Positions 8,817 to 16,506 of a DNA stretch of 38,806 nt are shown here, piece after piece. Numbering within the stretch: position 1 is the stretch's first letter; the number at the start of each line of letters is the position of its first letter. Under the pieces are notes generated by a model. That model ran no database searches. It saw only the letters and a list, made by a program, of their open reading frames with translations, and was not told where the DNA came from. The stretch is from an uncultured Eubacteriales bacterium (lineage in GTDB: Bacteria > Bacillota > Clostridia > Oscillospirales > Acutalibacteraceae), in the NCBI GenBank assembly GCA_910577755.1, contig CAJTNL010000016.1, positions 1 to 38,806 of the forward strand. The letters run 5' to 3'. The position numbers were made by a program, and so were the translations under genes.

Positions 8817-9800
8817 ATGCCGGAAATAAGTGTAATTATACCAGTGTATAATGTAGAGGATTTTTTGGTAAAATGTTTGGATTCCGTTGTGACACAGTCC
8901 TTTCGTGATTTTGAGGTCATAATTGTAGATGACGGTTCTACCGATAACAGTTCGGTTATTGCCAGGGAGTATGCGGAAAAATATGATAATGTTCGTTTGA
9001 TTACTCAAGAAAATAGCGGTCTTGGCGCAGCGCGAAATACAGGAATAGAAGCGGCAAAAGGCGAATATTTTTTGTTTGTTGATAGTGATGATTATATTGA
9101 ACAAAATGCTTTGCAACTTTTGTATGAAAAAGCAATGCAGACACATGCTGATCTGATCATTTTTGATATATTTCATGAAGATATTGATGGTAATATTATG
9201 AAGATAGATAAAGGGTGTATGCTGAATAGAGCGTCTATGACGCTGAAAGATTTTCCAGAATTATTGATTCAGTGGCCATGTGCGTGGAATAAACTGTATC
9301 ATCGGGATTTATTTTTAGTATCTGGTTTGCGTTTTTCAAGTAGAGTTTGGTATGAAGATTTAAGGCTTTTCCCTAAAATTTTATGTCAGGCAAAGTGTAT
9401 TGAAAGCTTCGATACACCGCTGTATCATTATTTACAGCGTCCCGGTTCTATTATGCGTTCTGCCCATATACAACGAAACAAAGAAATTATAGATGCATTG
9501 GACGATGTAATTACTTACTATAAACAGAAAAACCTTTTTAAAATTTATGAAAATGAACTGCAGTATTTAGCCGTTTATCATGTATTACTTACTGCATCTG
9601 TACGTGTTTTAAAGGCTGATCCAAAACATTCTTTGCTTAAGGAATTCAAAACTTATGTTGAAACAAATTTTCCAAATTACAAGCAAAATCCTTATTTGAA
9701 TCGTTTGAATAAACGAGAAAAAATGATATTAAAGTTTTTGTCATCAGGAAACTCTTTTGCCCTTAGTGTGCTGTTAAAATTTAAGAATAGTATCAGCTAG
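8817..9800 (+). CDS. Family 2 glycosyltransferase, tandem copy B
   Basis: 327-aa paralogue of the preceding transferase. It keeps every key motif: ISVIIPVYNVEDFLVKC, VDDGSTDNSS, NSGLGAARNTG, LFVDSDDYIE, WNKLYHRDLF and VWYEDLRLFPK. Divergence is concentrated in the acceptor half, for example the segment around residues 115-145, which fits a changed acceptor or donor. It begins 11 nt after copy A behind the same AGGAGAAAGAGTT leader and is the last gene of the glycan operon. A weak imperfect hairpin lies at about 9811-9838, but no clear terminator. Confidence 0.92.
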   Translation: MPEISVIIPVYNVEDFLVKCLDSVVTQSFRDFEVIIVDDGSTDNSSVIAREYAEKYDNVRLITQENSGLGAARNTGIEAAKGEYFLFVDSDDYIEQNALQLLYEKAMQTHADLIIFDIFHEDIDGNIMKIDKGCMLNRASMTLKDFPELLIQWPCAWNKLYHRDLFLVSGLRFSSRVWYEDLRLFPKILCQAKCIESFDTPLYHYLQRPGSIMRSAHIQRNKEIIDALDDVITYYKQKNLFKIYENELQYLAVYHVLLTASVRVLKADPKHSLLKEFKTYVETNFPNYKQNPYLNRLNKREKMILKFLSSGNSFALSVLLKFKNSIS

Positions 9801-9905
9801 TTTATAACGAAAATCCCTTTTAGCAATGGGGACTTTAAAATATGAGCAAAAACTTATGAGGAATTTGGCTATTTACGGCTACATGACCAGTATAATGAAA
9901 TATAT

Positions 9906-9934
9906 TTGACGTAATCGTAAAAAAGTGTTACAAT
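9906..9934 (+). promoter_or_regulatory. Putative sigma-A promoter of lipoprotein gene 1
   Basis: TTGACG (9906-9911), 17-nt spacer, TACAAT (9929-9934), upstream of the start at 9966, which is preceded by AAAGGGG. This separates the lipoprotein gene from the glycan operon. Confidence 0.65.
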
Positions 9935-9965
9935 CGCAATATATAAAAGAAAAGGGGTTTTTGGA

Positions 9966-10667
9966 ATGAGTATGATAGGAAAAAAAATAGGCGCTGTTTT
10001 AGCGGCTGTTGTATTAGCTAGCGTACCATTGGTGGGCTGTGGGGCAAATTCAGACACAGGTAGCGCCGTAATAAGTCAAGTTGAGGCAGTGGTTAGAGAT
10101 GCTACCACACCTGACGGTGCCTTGATGACGAAATTGGATGCGTTGGTTGCAGGCGATATTTCAACTATGGATATAGGGAGCGCCGATGTTATAAAACAGC
10201 TAGAGGGTAGCGGCATCAGTGAGGCACAGATGGAAGAGCTGGCTACTGTTTTCTATGGCCAAAATAAATATGAGGTTGACAATGTAACAACAGTTAGCGA
10301 TACACAGGCACAGATTACGGTTTCCGGTCAAGTGCTGAATTTATCTGAGTTTATGCCGGATGTGATGAATGATTATGTAACAACGCTTACTGAATATGTC
10401 TCTAATAATCCTGATGCGCAAAATATGACTCAGGAAGAGCTTACAAAACGCATGTTAGATATGCTCGTAGATGCAGCCAAAGAAAAACGCACGTCTGCAC
10501 AACTTAAGCAAGTTCGTGAAACAGTTCTTATGGAGCAGAAAGATGGTGTGTGGGAAGTGAGCTCTACCGATGAAAACACCACCAAGGCCGTTATACAATT
10601 GACGATGGGTAGTACACAGGAAGAGTTGGAGCAAAAACTTACAAGTTTATACGGATCTCTTTCTTAA
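9966..10667 (+). CDS. Lipoprotein of unknown function, paralogue 1
   Basis: 233-aa predicted lipoprotein. The signal peptide ends in a lipobox (LVGC) with Cys25 as the lipidation site, placing it on the outer face of the membrane. The rest is a soluble, moderately acidic domain. I do not recognise the family with certainty; it resembles small extracytoplasmic lipoproteins of clostridia described only by domain-of-unknown-function names. Two segments are shared with the next gene: VVRDATTPDGALM with LDALVAGD (about residues 40-65) and MGSTQEELEQ near the C-terminus. It has its own promoter and terminator, so it is a single-gene unit. Confidence 0.85.
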   Translation: MSMIGKKIGAVLAAVVLASVPLVGCGANSDTGSAVISQVEAVVRDATTPDGALMTKLDALVAGDISTMDIGSADVIKQLEGSGISEAQMEELATVFYGQNKYEVDNVTTVSDTQAQITVSGQVLNLSEFMPDVMNDYVTTLTEYVSNNPDAQNMTQEELTKRMLDMLVDAAKEKRTSAQLKQVRETVLMEQKDGVWEVSSTDENTTKAVIQLTMGSTQEELEQKLTSLYGSLS

Positions 10668-10691
10668 ATTAGATTCATGATCCATTAGTTT

Positions 10692-10733
10692 ATAATAGAA
10701 CACTATGGTTATACCAGAGTGTTCTATTATTTT
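10692..10733 (+). terminator. Intrinsic terminator after lipoprotein gene 1
   Basis: 13-bp stem (10692-10704 with 10718-10730) followed by a short T-rich tail, 24 nt past the stop codon. Confidence 0.75.
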
Positions 10734-10786
10734 ATCGCAGTTTTTTTGTGATTGAATAATGATTCAATACCGTGTGCAAAGCAGTA

Positions 10787-10815
10787 TTGACACTGGTGGC
10801 AAAACATGCTAAAAT
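10787..10815 (+). promoter_or_regulatory. Putative sigma-A promoter of lipoprotein gene 2
   Basis: Consensus TTGACA (10787-10792), 17-nt spacer, TAAAAT (10810-10815), 36 nt before the start codon. Confidence 0.7.
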
Positions 10816-10850
10816 GCCACATATATTAAAAAAGGAAAAGAGGTTTCAGA

Positions 10851-11567
10851 ATGAGTGTTTCAGTGAAAAGAATAGGGGCTATTCTTGCAGCTGCTGTATT
10901 GGCTTTGACGCCGTTAATAGGGTGTGGGGCAAATACAGGCACAAATTCAGCTGTAAATACAGTTGTAGATGAAGTTCCAAAACAAACTGTTGTCAGAGAT
11001 ACTACCACGCCTGATGGGGCCTTAATGGCTCGGCTAGACGCATTGATCGCAGGTGATTTTTCTGGTTTGCCAGGATTTGATCAAACGCAGTTGGAGCAGT
11101 TAAGTATAGGTAAGGAACAAATTCAAGGGATTGTATCTGCATTCTTTGGTAAGAATACATACAATGTTTCGAGTGTCACTGCAGTTAATGATGAACAGGC
11201 GCAGGTTCATATTTTGGGTAAGTCGGTTAATATGTCTAAATTTTTACCAGTATTTATGGGTGCGTATATGGCAAAATATACTGAGTATGCTGTGAATAAT
11301 GATATAGAAAATGTTGAAAATCAAACGGTTGTACGCGATGCTATGATTACAATTATTACAGATACAGCTAAAGAGAAGCAAGCGTCAGCGCAATTAAAAG
11401 ATGTTAGTGCAACTATTTCTATGAAGAAAAATGGTAACACATGGGATGTGGATACAACCGATAATACAAATGCAAATCAGTTAGTAGAATTGGTAATGGG
11501 CAGCACACAGGAGGAACTAGTGCAGGGCGTTAAAAATCTGTTAGGTTCTTTTTCGACAACGTCATAA
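10851..11567 (+). CDS. Lipoprotein of unknown function, paralogue 2
   Basis: 238-aa predicted lipoprotein with lipobox LIGC (Cys25), homologous over its length to the preceding lipoprotein. It shares VVRDTTTPDGALM, LDALIAGDFS and MGSTQEEL, while the central part has diverged strongly. The start is supported by an AAAAGAGG-type site. Its own promoter and terminator show that the duplication carried or acquired a complete transcription unit. The function is unknown; both copies are probably anchored on the outer surface of the membrane. Confidence 0.85.
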   Translation: MSVSVKRIGAILAAAVLALTPLIGCGANTGTNSAVNTVVDEVPKQTVVRDTTTPDGALMARLDALIAGDFSGLPGFDQTQLEQLSIGKEQIQGIVSAFFGKNTYNVSSVTAVNDEQAQVHILGKSVNMSKFLPVFMGAYMAKYTEYAVNNDIENVENQTVVRDAMITIITDTAKEKQASAQLKDVSATISMKKNGNTWDVDTTDNTNANQLVELVMGSTQEELVQGVKNLLGSFSTTS

Positions 11568-11582
11568 TTGATTTTAAGTTGA

Positions 11583-11620
11583 TAAACACTGCAGTAATGT
11601 ACCGCAGTGTTTAATTATTT
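11583..11620 (+). terminator. Intrinsic terminator after lipoprotein gene 2
   Basis: 10-bp stem (11583-11592 with 11604-11613) followed by a T-rich tail, just after the stop codon at 11567. Confidence 0.7.
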
Positions 11621-11667
11621 ATTTGCAGATGACATGGGCATGTAAAAATAAAAAACCAAGGGGAAAT

Positions 11668-12008
11668 GTGAACAATATTGATTAGGTACTGTAGGATGAC
11701 AATCCACATGAAAACATGTAACCAACCGAAATTTAGCGTTTTGAAGCGTTTGTATGTATCTATCTATCCTGTGTTTTTTGTAGCCTTATTACTTTTGCGA
11801 GCTTATACCAGGTTTTACTGCGCTTGTTTTTCCATTTATGGTGGTTATAAGTTATGTGTTATTATGCAGATTTGCTTTTTGCAGGACAATTCTTTTTAAG
11901 ATTTTACCCATATTTGCGGAAACTGTGATGGCTGCTGTATTGGGAGTTATTAGCAATGTTGTTTATGGAAGATACAGTGGGGTTTATACATGGAATAGTT
12001 ATTTATGA
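11668..12008 (+). pseudogene. Decayed small membrane-protein remnant
   Basis: A strong AAGGGGA precedes a GTG at 11668, but that frame stops after five codons. Hydrophobic stretches then appear in two other frames: one from about 11735 encodes KRLYVSIYPVFFVALLLL, and another ends at 12008 with a 56-codon open stretch from ATG 11838 containing LPIFAETVMAAVLGVISN. Reading across frames gives a plausible polytopic membrane protein broken by several indels and stops. I do not recognise the parent family. The rest of the 11.6-12.2 kb gap holds only terminator-like hairpins. It could instead be chance AT-rich open frames, so confidence is low. Confidence 0.3.
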
Positions 12009-12144
12009 TAAACCGTAGAAAATGAGCGGTTGTTTTGGATATAAGGAATAGAAAATAGATTACTCACTGTTAGAATTTTATTTTTACATGTTAATTGTGA
12101 GACTATGTGTGGTGCAAAATACTATTAAATCTGTAGACAGGCGG

Positions 12145-12193
12145 TTATAACATAAAAAAGGACGGCAGTCATCCGTCCTTTTTTATGTTATAA
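12145..12193. terminator. Bidirectional intrinsic terminator, perfect 21-bp stem
   Basis: Arms 12145-12165 and 12173-12193 are perfectly complementary around a 7-nt loop, with A-runs and T-runs on both sides of a GGACGG/CCGTCC core. It lies just beyond the 3' end of the minus-strand operon ending at 12213 and also closes the plus-strand lipoprotein region. Confidence 0.9.
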
Positions 12194-12212
12194 AATTTTG
12201 ATACATTTATTT

Positions 12213-13454
12213 TTAATAGATAATTGCTCCGTATTTTTCTGCTGTATGCTTTAGAATTTTTTGCTCAATACAGCATGCTGAATCTATTAGTAGTCTACCT
12301 TGAAAATAGCGTAACGCAGCTTCTAATATGGGCAGTGTTTCTGCCCTTACCGCAATAGGTAAACGAGACATATGTCCGTACTCTGCTAGTAGCAAGGCAT
12401 CGTCTATGCTGTTAACCTCTACCAAAGCAACATTTGCCCGTTTATCGTCTATCTCTATAAAATCATCGCCAAGACGAATGGAACATGTAATGGGTTGGCT
12501 GTACGTTAAGTGTTCGGTTAAAAAAAAGGATTCACTTTCAATGGCCGCTGCGTAGTCATCGGCTTGTTGCTTTTCCGGTTCGGCGGAATAAAAATCATCC
12601 TGCCGTTTTTCAAGCATTTCTTTTAAGGCGGCAATGTGAGCAGGTGTAGTACCACAGCAGCCTCCAATCACAGTTGCTCCTGCTTCCAGTAAACCTTCTA
12701 TATGATTAGCAAACTCTTCGGGAGTCTGATAGCCTTTTTCCTTTTTACCGTTGCTTGGTATTCCTGCATTTGGTTTTGCTATAATTGGCACTTTCGCATG
12801 TTGTGCAAGTTCATTAATCAATGGTGTCATATCTTCAGGTCCAAAGGAGCAGTTGAGTCCAAATGCCGCAATTCCCATAGATTGCAGTGTAATCATAATG
12901 GGAAGCAGTGTACCGTTTGTCATGGTCTTTCCGCTTTTATCTACAGTTACTGTTACAAATACGGGTAAATTACTGCTGCGTGATGCTAGTACGGCAGCTC
13001 TCATGTCTGCCAGTGAGGTTTGCGTTTCGATGACCAGAAAGTTTACTTGTGCGTTTGTCAATGCACGTATCTGCTCCCGGTAAATATTATAAATATCGTC
13101 AAAATCAGCTTTACCGTGAGGTGGTACAAATAATCCGGTAGGACTCAGCGATCCGCCCACTGGTACTCCATAGGGTTGTGCCGCCTGTTTTGAAAGGGCA
13201 ACCAGCTGGGTATTTAATTGACACACGTTGTTTTCGAGATTGTATAAAGAAAGATGAGCGCGGTTTGCACCAAATGTGGGCGCATAGATTGCTTTTGCCC
13301 CTGCGTTTATATAGGATTGTTGCAGGTGCAGTAAAGCGGACGGATTTTTACAAATCCATTCTTCCATACATACATTGCGAGGCATTCCGTGCTCAAGAAA
13401 ATAGGAGCCGGTTCCGCCATCTAGCAGCAGCGGCAGCTTAAAGGGAAATTTCAT
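12213..13454 (-). CDS. Homocysteine S-methyltransferase family protein with residual pterin-like domain
   Basis: 413-aa protein whose first 285 residues are the homocysteine S-methyltransferase barrel. It has LLLDGGTGSYFLE at the N-terminus and zinc-ligand cysteines in GLNCSFGPEDM (Cys202) and GGCCGTT (Cys266/267). In cobalamin-dependent methionine synthase this module transfers a methyl group to homocysteine. The last 90 or so residues resemble only the middle of the methyltetrahydrofolate-binding barrel of MetH (LPILEAALRYFQGR, LLIDS, AEKYG), and the protein ends there, with no B12 or reactivation domain. It may partner with separately encoded MetH modules or use another methyl donor. It is the last gene of the ddl-murI-argS cluster, 30 nt after argS. 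Confidence 0.85.
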   Translation of the reverse strand: MKFPFKLPLLLDGGTGSYFLEHGMPRNVCMEEWICKNPSALLHLQQSYINAGAKAIYAPTFGANRAHLSLYNLENNVCQLNTQLVALSKQAAQPYGVPVGGSLSPTGLFVPPHGKADFDDIYNIYREQIRALTNAQVNFLVIETQTSLADMRAAVLASRSSNLPVFVTVTVDKSGKTMTNGTLLPIMITLQSMGIAAFGLNCSFGPEDMTPLINELAQHAKVPIIAKPNAGIPSNGKKEKGYQTPEEFANHIEGLLEAGATVIGGCCGTTPAHIAALKEMLEKRQDDFYSAEPEKQQADDYAAAIESESFFLTEHLTYSQPITCSIRLGDDFIEIDDKRANVALVEVNSIDDALLLAEYGHMSRLPIAVRAETLPILEAALRYFQGRLLIDSACCIEQKILKHTAEKYGAIIY

Positions 13455-13484
13455 AGTATCATCAACGCCTTTCCCAAATGTTTG

Positions 13485-15179
13485 TTACATCGACTCTGGT
13501 GCTGAGATTTTAAACATACGTAATACATTACAAATTACTGTGGATGTTACGGTACATAAGGTTAGTCTTGCGTTAGTCAGATTTGGGTTGTCGCCTCTTA
13601 CGCGACAGGCATCGTAAAATTTATGGAATAGAGTAGCTAACGTAATCACATATCGTGTAATATGTGCAGGGTTATAGTCCTTTGCCGCTTGTATAATTTC
13701 TGCTGTATATCTTGATAGATGCAAAATCAACTCTCGTTCTTCTGTGGCTGTCAGTAGATGTAATTCTTCATCAGTGCATGGGTGGGGGGTTATGCCGTCT
13801 GCTGCCAATGCTTTTATAATGCTACAAATTCTTGCCCGTGCATACTGGACATAATAGACCGGATTCTGCGCATCTTGTTTTACTGCCAGATCCAGGTCAA
13901 ATTCCATTTGAGAATTGGCTTCCCGCATATTAAACAAAAATCTTGCGGAATCTACAGGTACCTCATCTAATAAATCACCCAGTTGAATGGCTTTCCCAGT
14001 ACGTTTGCTCATACGTACAATCTCGCCGTTTTGCGTTAAGCGTACCAGCTGCATTAAAATGACGTCTAATTTGCTGCTGTCTAGTCCCAATGCTTCCATA
14101 GCGCCTTTCATACGGGCTACGTGTCCATGGTGGTCGGCTCCCCAGATGTCGATACACCGATCAAAACCCCGCTTTACAAATTTGTTGCGATGATAGGCAA
14201 TGTCAGCTGCAAAATATGTGGGGTTACCATTTTGGCGTACCAGTACGTCATCTTTTTCAGAGCCAAACAATGTTGCTTTGTACCACAGTGCGCCATCTTT
14301 TTCGTAGGTATAGCCTCTTTCTGTAAGAGCTGAAATTGCTTCTTGCAATTCTCCGTTATTGTGAATCGTGCTTTCTAAAAACCACTGATCATAGGTGATG
14401 CCGTATTTATGCAAATCTCGTTCCATTTTTTCAATGTTGCGGGGCAAGGCATAGTCTATCAGCGCTTTTTTTCTCATAGTAGGATCAGCCCCAATAAACT
14501 GGTCTCCGTTTATTTTAGCAAATTCTGCGGCGCGTTCCTTAATGTCTTGGCCCTGATAGCCGTCTTCCGGAAACGGTACGTTTTCCTCACCTAAATATAG
14601 CTGCAAGTAGCGTGCTTCCAGTGAATTACCGAATTTTTCAATTTGATTTCCGGCGTCGTTTACATAAAATTCCCGCCATACATCATAGCCAGCTGCATGC
14701 ATTAAAGAGGCTAGGCAATCGCCTAGAGCGCCTCCACGTGCATTGCCCATATGCATAGGGCCCGTAGGGTTGGCAGAAACAAATTCTATCATCACTTTTT
14801 GATTTTGGCCATAGTCGCTGTGACCATACTGGTCGCCTGTCTGCACAATTTCTCTTATAACGTCGGCATAGAACTGTTGATTGAAAAAAAAGTTTAAAAA
14901 CCCGGGACCTGCAATTTCACAGCATTTGAAGTAAGAGTTGTCCAATACAATATGCGATGCAATAGACTCTGCGATTTTTTGTGGTGGTAAGTGAAAAGTT
15001 TTCGCTGAAACCATTGCAATATTGGAGGCCCAGTCTCCGTGAGAACGGTCGGCAGGCATTTCAATTGAGAAGTTTGGAATTGGCGCTTCTGGCAATTCTT
15101 CTGCCTTGATGGCGCTGCTGATTGCTTCAAGAATTAACATTCTTAAATGTGTAGTTGATTGTTCCGCTCGTTTTGACAT
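13485..15179 (-). CDS. argS: Arginyl-tRNA synthetase
   Basis: 564-aa class I aminoacyl-tRNA synthetase that charges tRNA-Arg in the cytoplasm. The N-terminal additional domain is followed by VSANPTGPMHMGNARG, containing the HIGH-type motif HMGN near residue 145. Also visible are FYVNDAGNQ, GADHHGH, the KMSKS-like MSKRTGKA (about residue 390), and the C-terminal DALR anticodon-binding domain with YVQYARARI. Length is normal. It starts 6 nt after the DUF1934 gene, an arrangement also known from Bacillus (ywiB-argS). Confidence 0.97.
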   Translation of the reverse strand: MSKRAEQSTTHLRMLILEAISSAIKAEELPEAPIPNFSIEMPADRSHGDWASNIAMVSAKTFHLPPQKIAESIASHIVLDNSYFKCCEIAGPGFLNFFFNQQFYADVIREIVQTGDQYGHSDYGQNQKVMIEFVSANPTGPMHMGNARGGALGDCLASLMHAAGYDVWREFYVNDAGNQIEKFGNSLEARYLQLYLGEENVPFPEDGYQGQDIKERAAEFAKINGDQFIGADPTMRKKALIDYALPRNIEKMERDLHKYGITYDQWFLESTIHNNGELQEAISALTERGYTYEKDGALWYKATLFGSEKDDVLVRQNGNPTYFAADIAYHRNKFVKRGFDRCIDIWGADHHGHVARMKGAMEALGLDSSKLDVILMQLVRLTQNGEIVRMSKRTGKAIQLGDLLDEVPVDSARFLFNMREANSQMEFDLDLAVKQDAQNPVYYVQYARARICSIIKALAADGITPHPCTDEELHLLTATEERELILHLSRYTAEIIQAAKDYNPAHITRYVITLATLFHKFYDACRVRGDNPNLTNARLTLCTVTSTVICNVLRMFKISAPESM

Positions 15180-15185
15180 ATGCGG

Positions 15186-15611
15186 TTAAGCCTCCTTAAC
15201 AGTAATCAAAATTTCGTTTTCGCTTGCCAGGCTGGTGTCAATATCCAGTGTATATTTAGCCTCTAGTGAGCCGCCGTGATCATCTAAAGCAATGTTGACC
15301 GATTGCGTAAAGACGCCTAGCATGATACTGCCAAACTGTGTACCATATTGACATAAATGTCGTTTGCCTGCTTCTAATACTAGATTGGTACGGTAAATAC
15401 GGTTGCGCATTAAGTTAATAGAATCATTTGACATAATTTTTAGCGTGGAAGATTGAGTGGGCTGACCTGTTTCCTGGTCGTATTCTTGATAAATAATATA
15501 GCGGTTGTCGCCTTTTTTTACATAGGTTCCCATGGTGGTGAGGCAAATTTCATCAGTCTCACCATTTATGGTTTGTTTATTACAAATATGGATTAAATGT
15601 TTTTCTTCCAT
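15186..15611 (-). CDS. DUF1934 (YwiB-like) beta-barrel protein
   Basis: 141-residue member of the DUF1934/YwiB family, which adopts a calycin-like beta-barrel of unknown function. Beta-strand-rich sequence with YIIYQEYDQETGQ, STLKIMSND, LVLEAGKRHLCQYGTQFG and the closing TLDIDTSLASENEI is typical. I take ATG 15611 as the start: longer in-frame extensions run into murI and would not match the family N-terminus. The gene follows murI by 22 nt and directly precedes argS, the conserved Firmicutes context for this family. Confidence 0.85.
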   Translation of the reverse strand: MEEKHLIHICNKQTINGETDEICLTTMGTYVKKGDNRYIIYQEYDQETGQPTQSSTLKIMSNDSINLMRNRIYRTNLVLEAGKRHLCQYGTQFGSIMLGVFTQSVNIALDDHGGSLEAKYTLDIDTSLASENEILITVKEA

Positions 15612-15633
15612 TTTATCAATTGATACTTCCTTT

Positions 15634-16467
15634 TTATTTTTTGGTGAGGTTTTGTGAAAATGCCTCAATGTCAATATAGGCAACTGTTTTGGCTGTGTTC
15701 TTCTGTAAAAATATGTTAGCCGATTGGGTGAATCCTTCAATACTGTCGCTGACGTAAAAGGTACAGGAACCCTTTTTATTGTTATTGCTGCGTAGATTTT
15801 GTTTTTCTAGTAGATAAGTGGCATAAACGGCGGTTTCTCGACCACTGTCTACCAAAAATACATCTTTGCCCATGACCTTTTTAATAGCATGATATAACAA
15901 CGGATAGTGAGTACAACCTAAAATCAGCGTATCAATATCTGCTTGTTGGAACGGTTGTAAATAATGGCGAATGACAGATAGAACGATTTCGCTGTCTGGT
16001 GATGTAAACCCGTTTTCTACCAGAGGTACAAATAACGGACAGTCTTGCATAAAAACCTGTATACCAGGGTTTATTTCATGGATTGCTTGTTTGTACGATC
16101 CGCTTTTTATGGTTGCGGTAGTGCCAATTACACCAATGCGCTGATTTTTTGTTGCTAAACATGCTGCTTGTGCAGTTGGCTTAACAACGCCTGTAAATGG
16201 CAGAGGTAGTGCATTGCCTATATGGCCGGCGGCGGAACTGACGGTACCGCAAGCGGCGATAATCATTTTTACTTGTTTGGATTGTAGAAATGCAATATCC
16301 TGTTTTGCGTATTTAATAATGGTTTCTTTACTGCGTGTACCGTATGGAACACGACCGGTATCACCAAAATATATAATGTTTTCGTTGGGAAGTAAATGTA
16401 AAATTTCTTTTACAGCGGTCAGACCGCCCAAACCGGAATCAAAAATACCAATTGGTCTTGTATCCAT
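15634..16467 (-). CDS. murI: Glutamate racemase
   Basis: 277-aa cofactor-independent racemase that makes D-glutamate for peptidoglycan. Seen in the sequence: GIFDSGLGGLTAVK with the catalytic Asp/Ser loop, FGDTGRVPYGTRS, and the two catalytic cysteines in AACGTVSS (residue 73) and LGCTHYPLL (residue 185). The first motif differs from the common CNTAS: the asparagine after the cysteine is glycine. I choose ATG 16467 over the in-frame TTG at 16479, which abuts the AAGGA site. It lies between ddl and DUF1934, so precursor synthesis for D-Glu and D-Ala-D-Ala is co-transcribed. Confidence 0.94.
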   Translation of the reverse strand: MDTRPIGIFDSGLGGLTAVKEILHLLPNENIIYFGDTGRVPYGTRSKETIIKYAKQDIAFLQSKQVKMIIAACGTVSSAAGHIGNALPLPFTGVVKPTAQAACLATKNQRIGVIGTTATIKSGSYKQAIHEINPGIQVFMQDCPLFVPLVENGFTSPDSEIVLSVIRHYLQPFQQADIDTLILGCTHYPLLYHAIKKVMGKDVFLVDSGRETAVYATYLLEKQNLRSNNNKKGSCTFYVSDSIEGFTQSANIFLQKNTAKTVAYIDIEAFSQNLTKK

Positions 16468-16506
16468 ACCGACAATCAATCCTTACTTTATTACAAAATC
16501 GCACGG

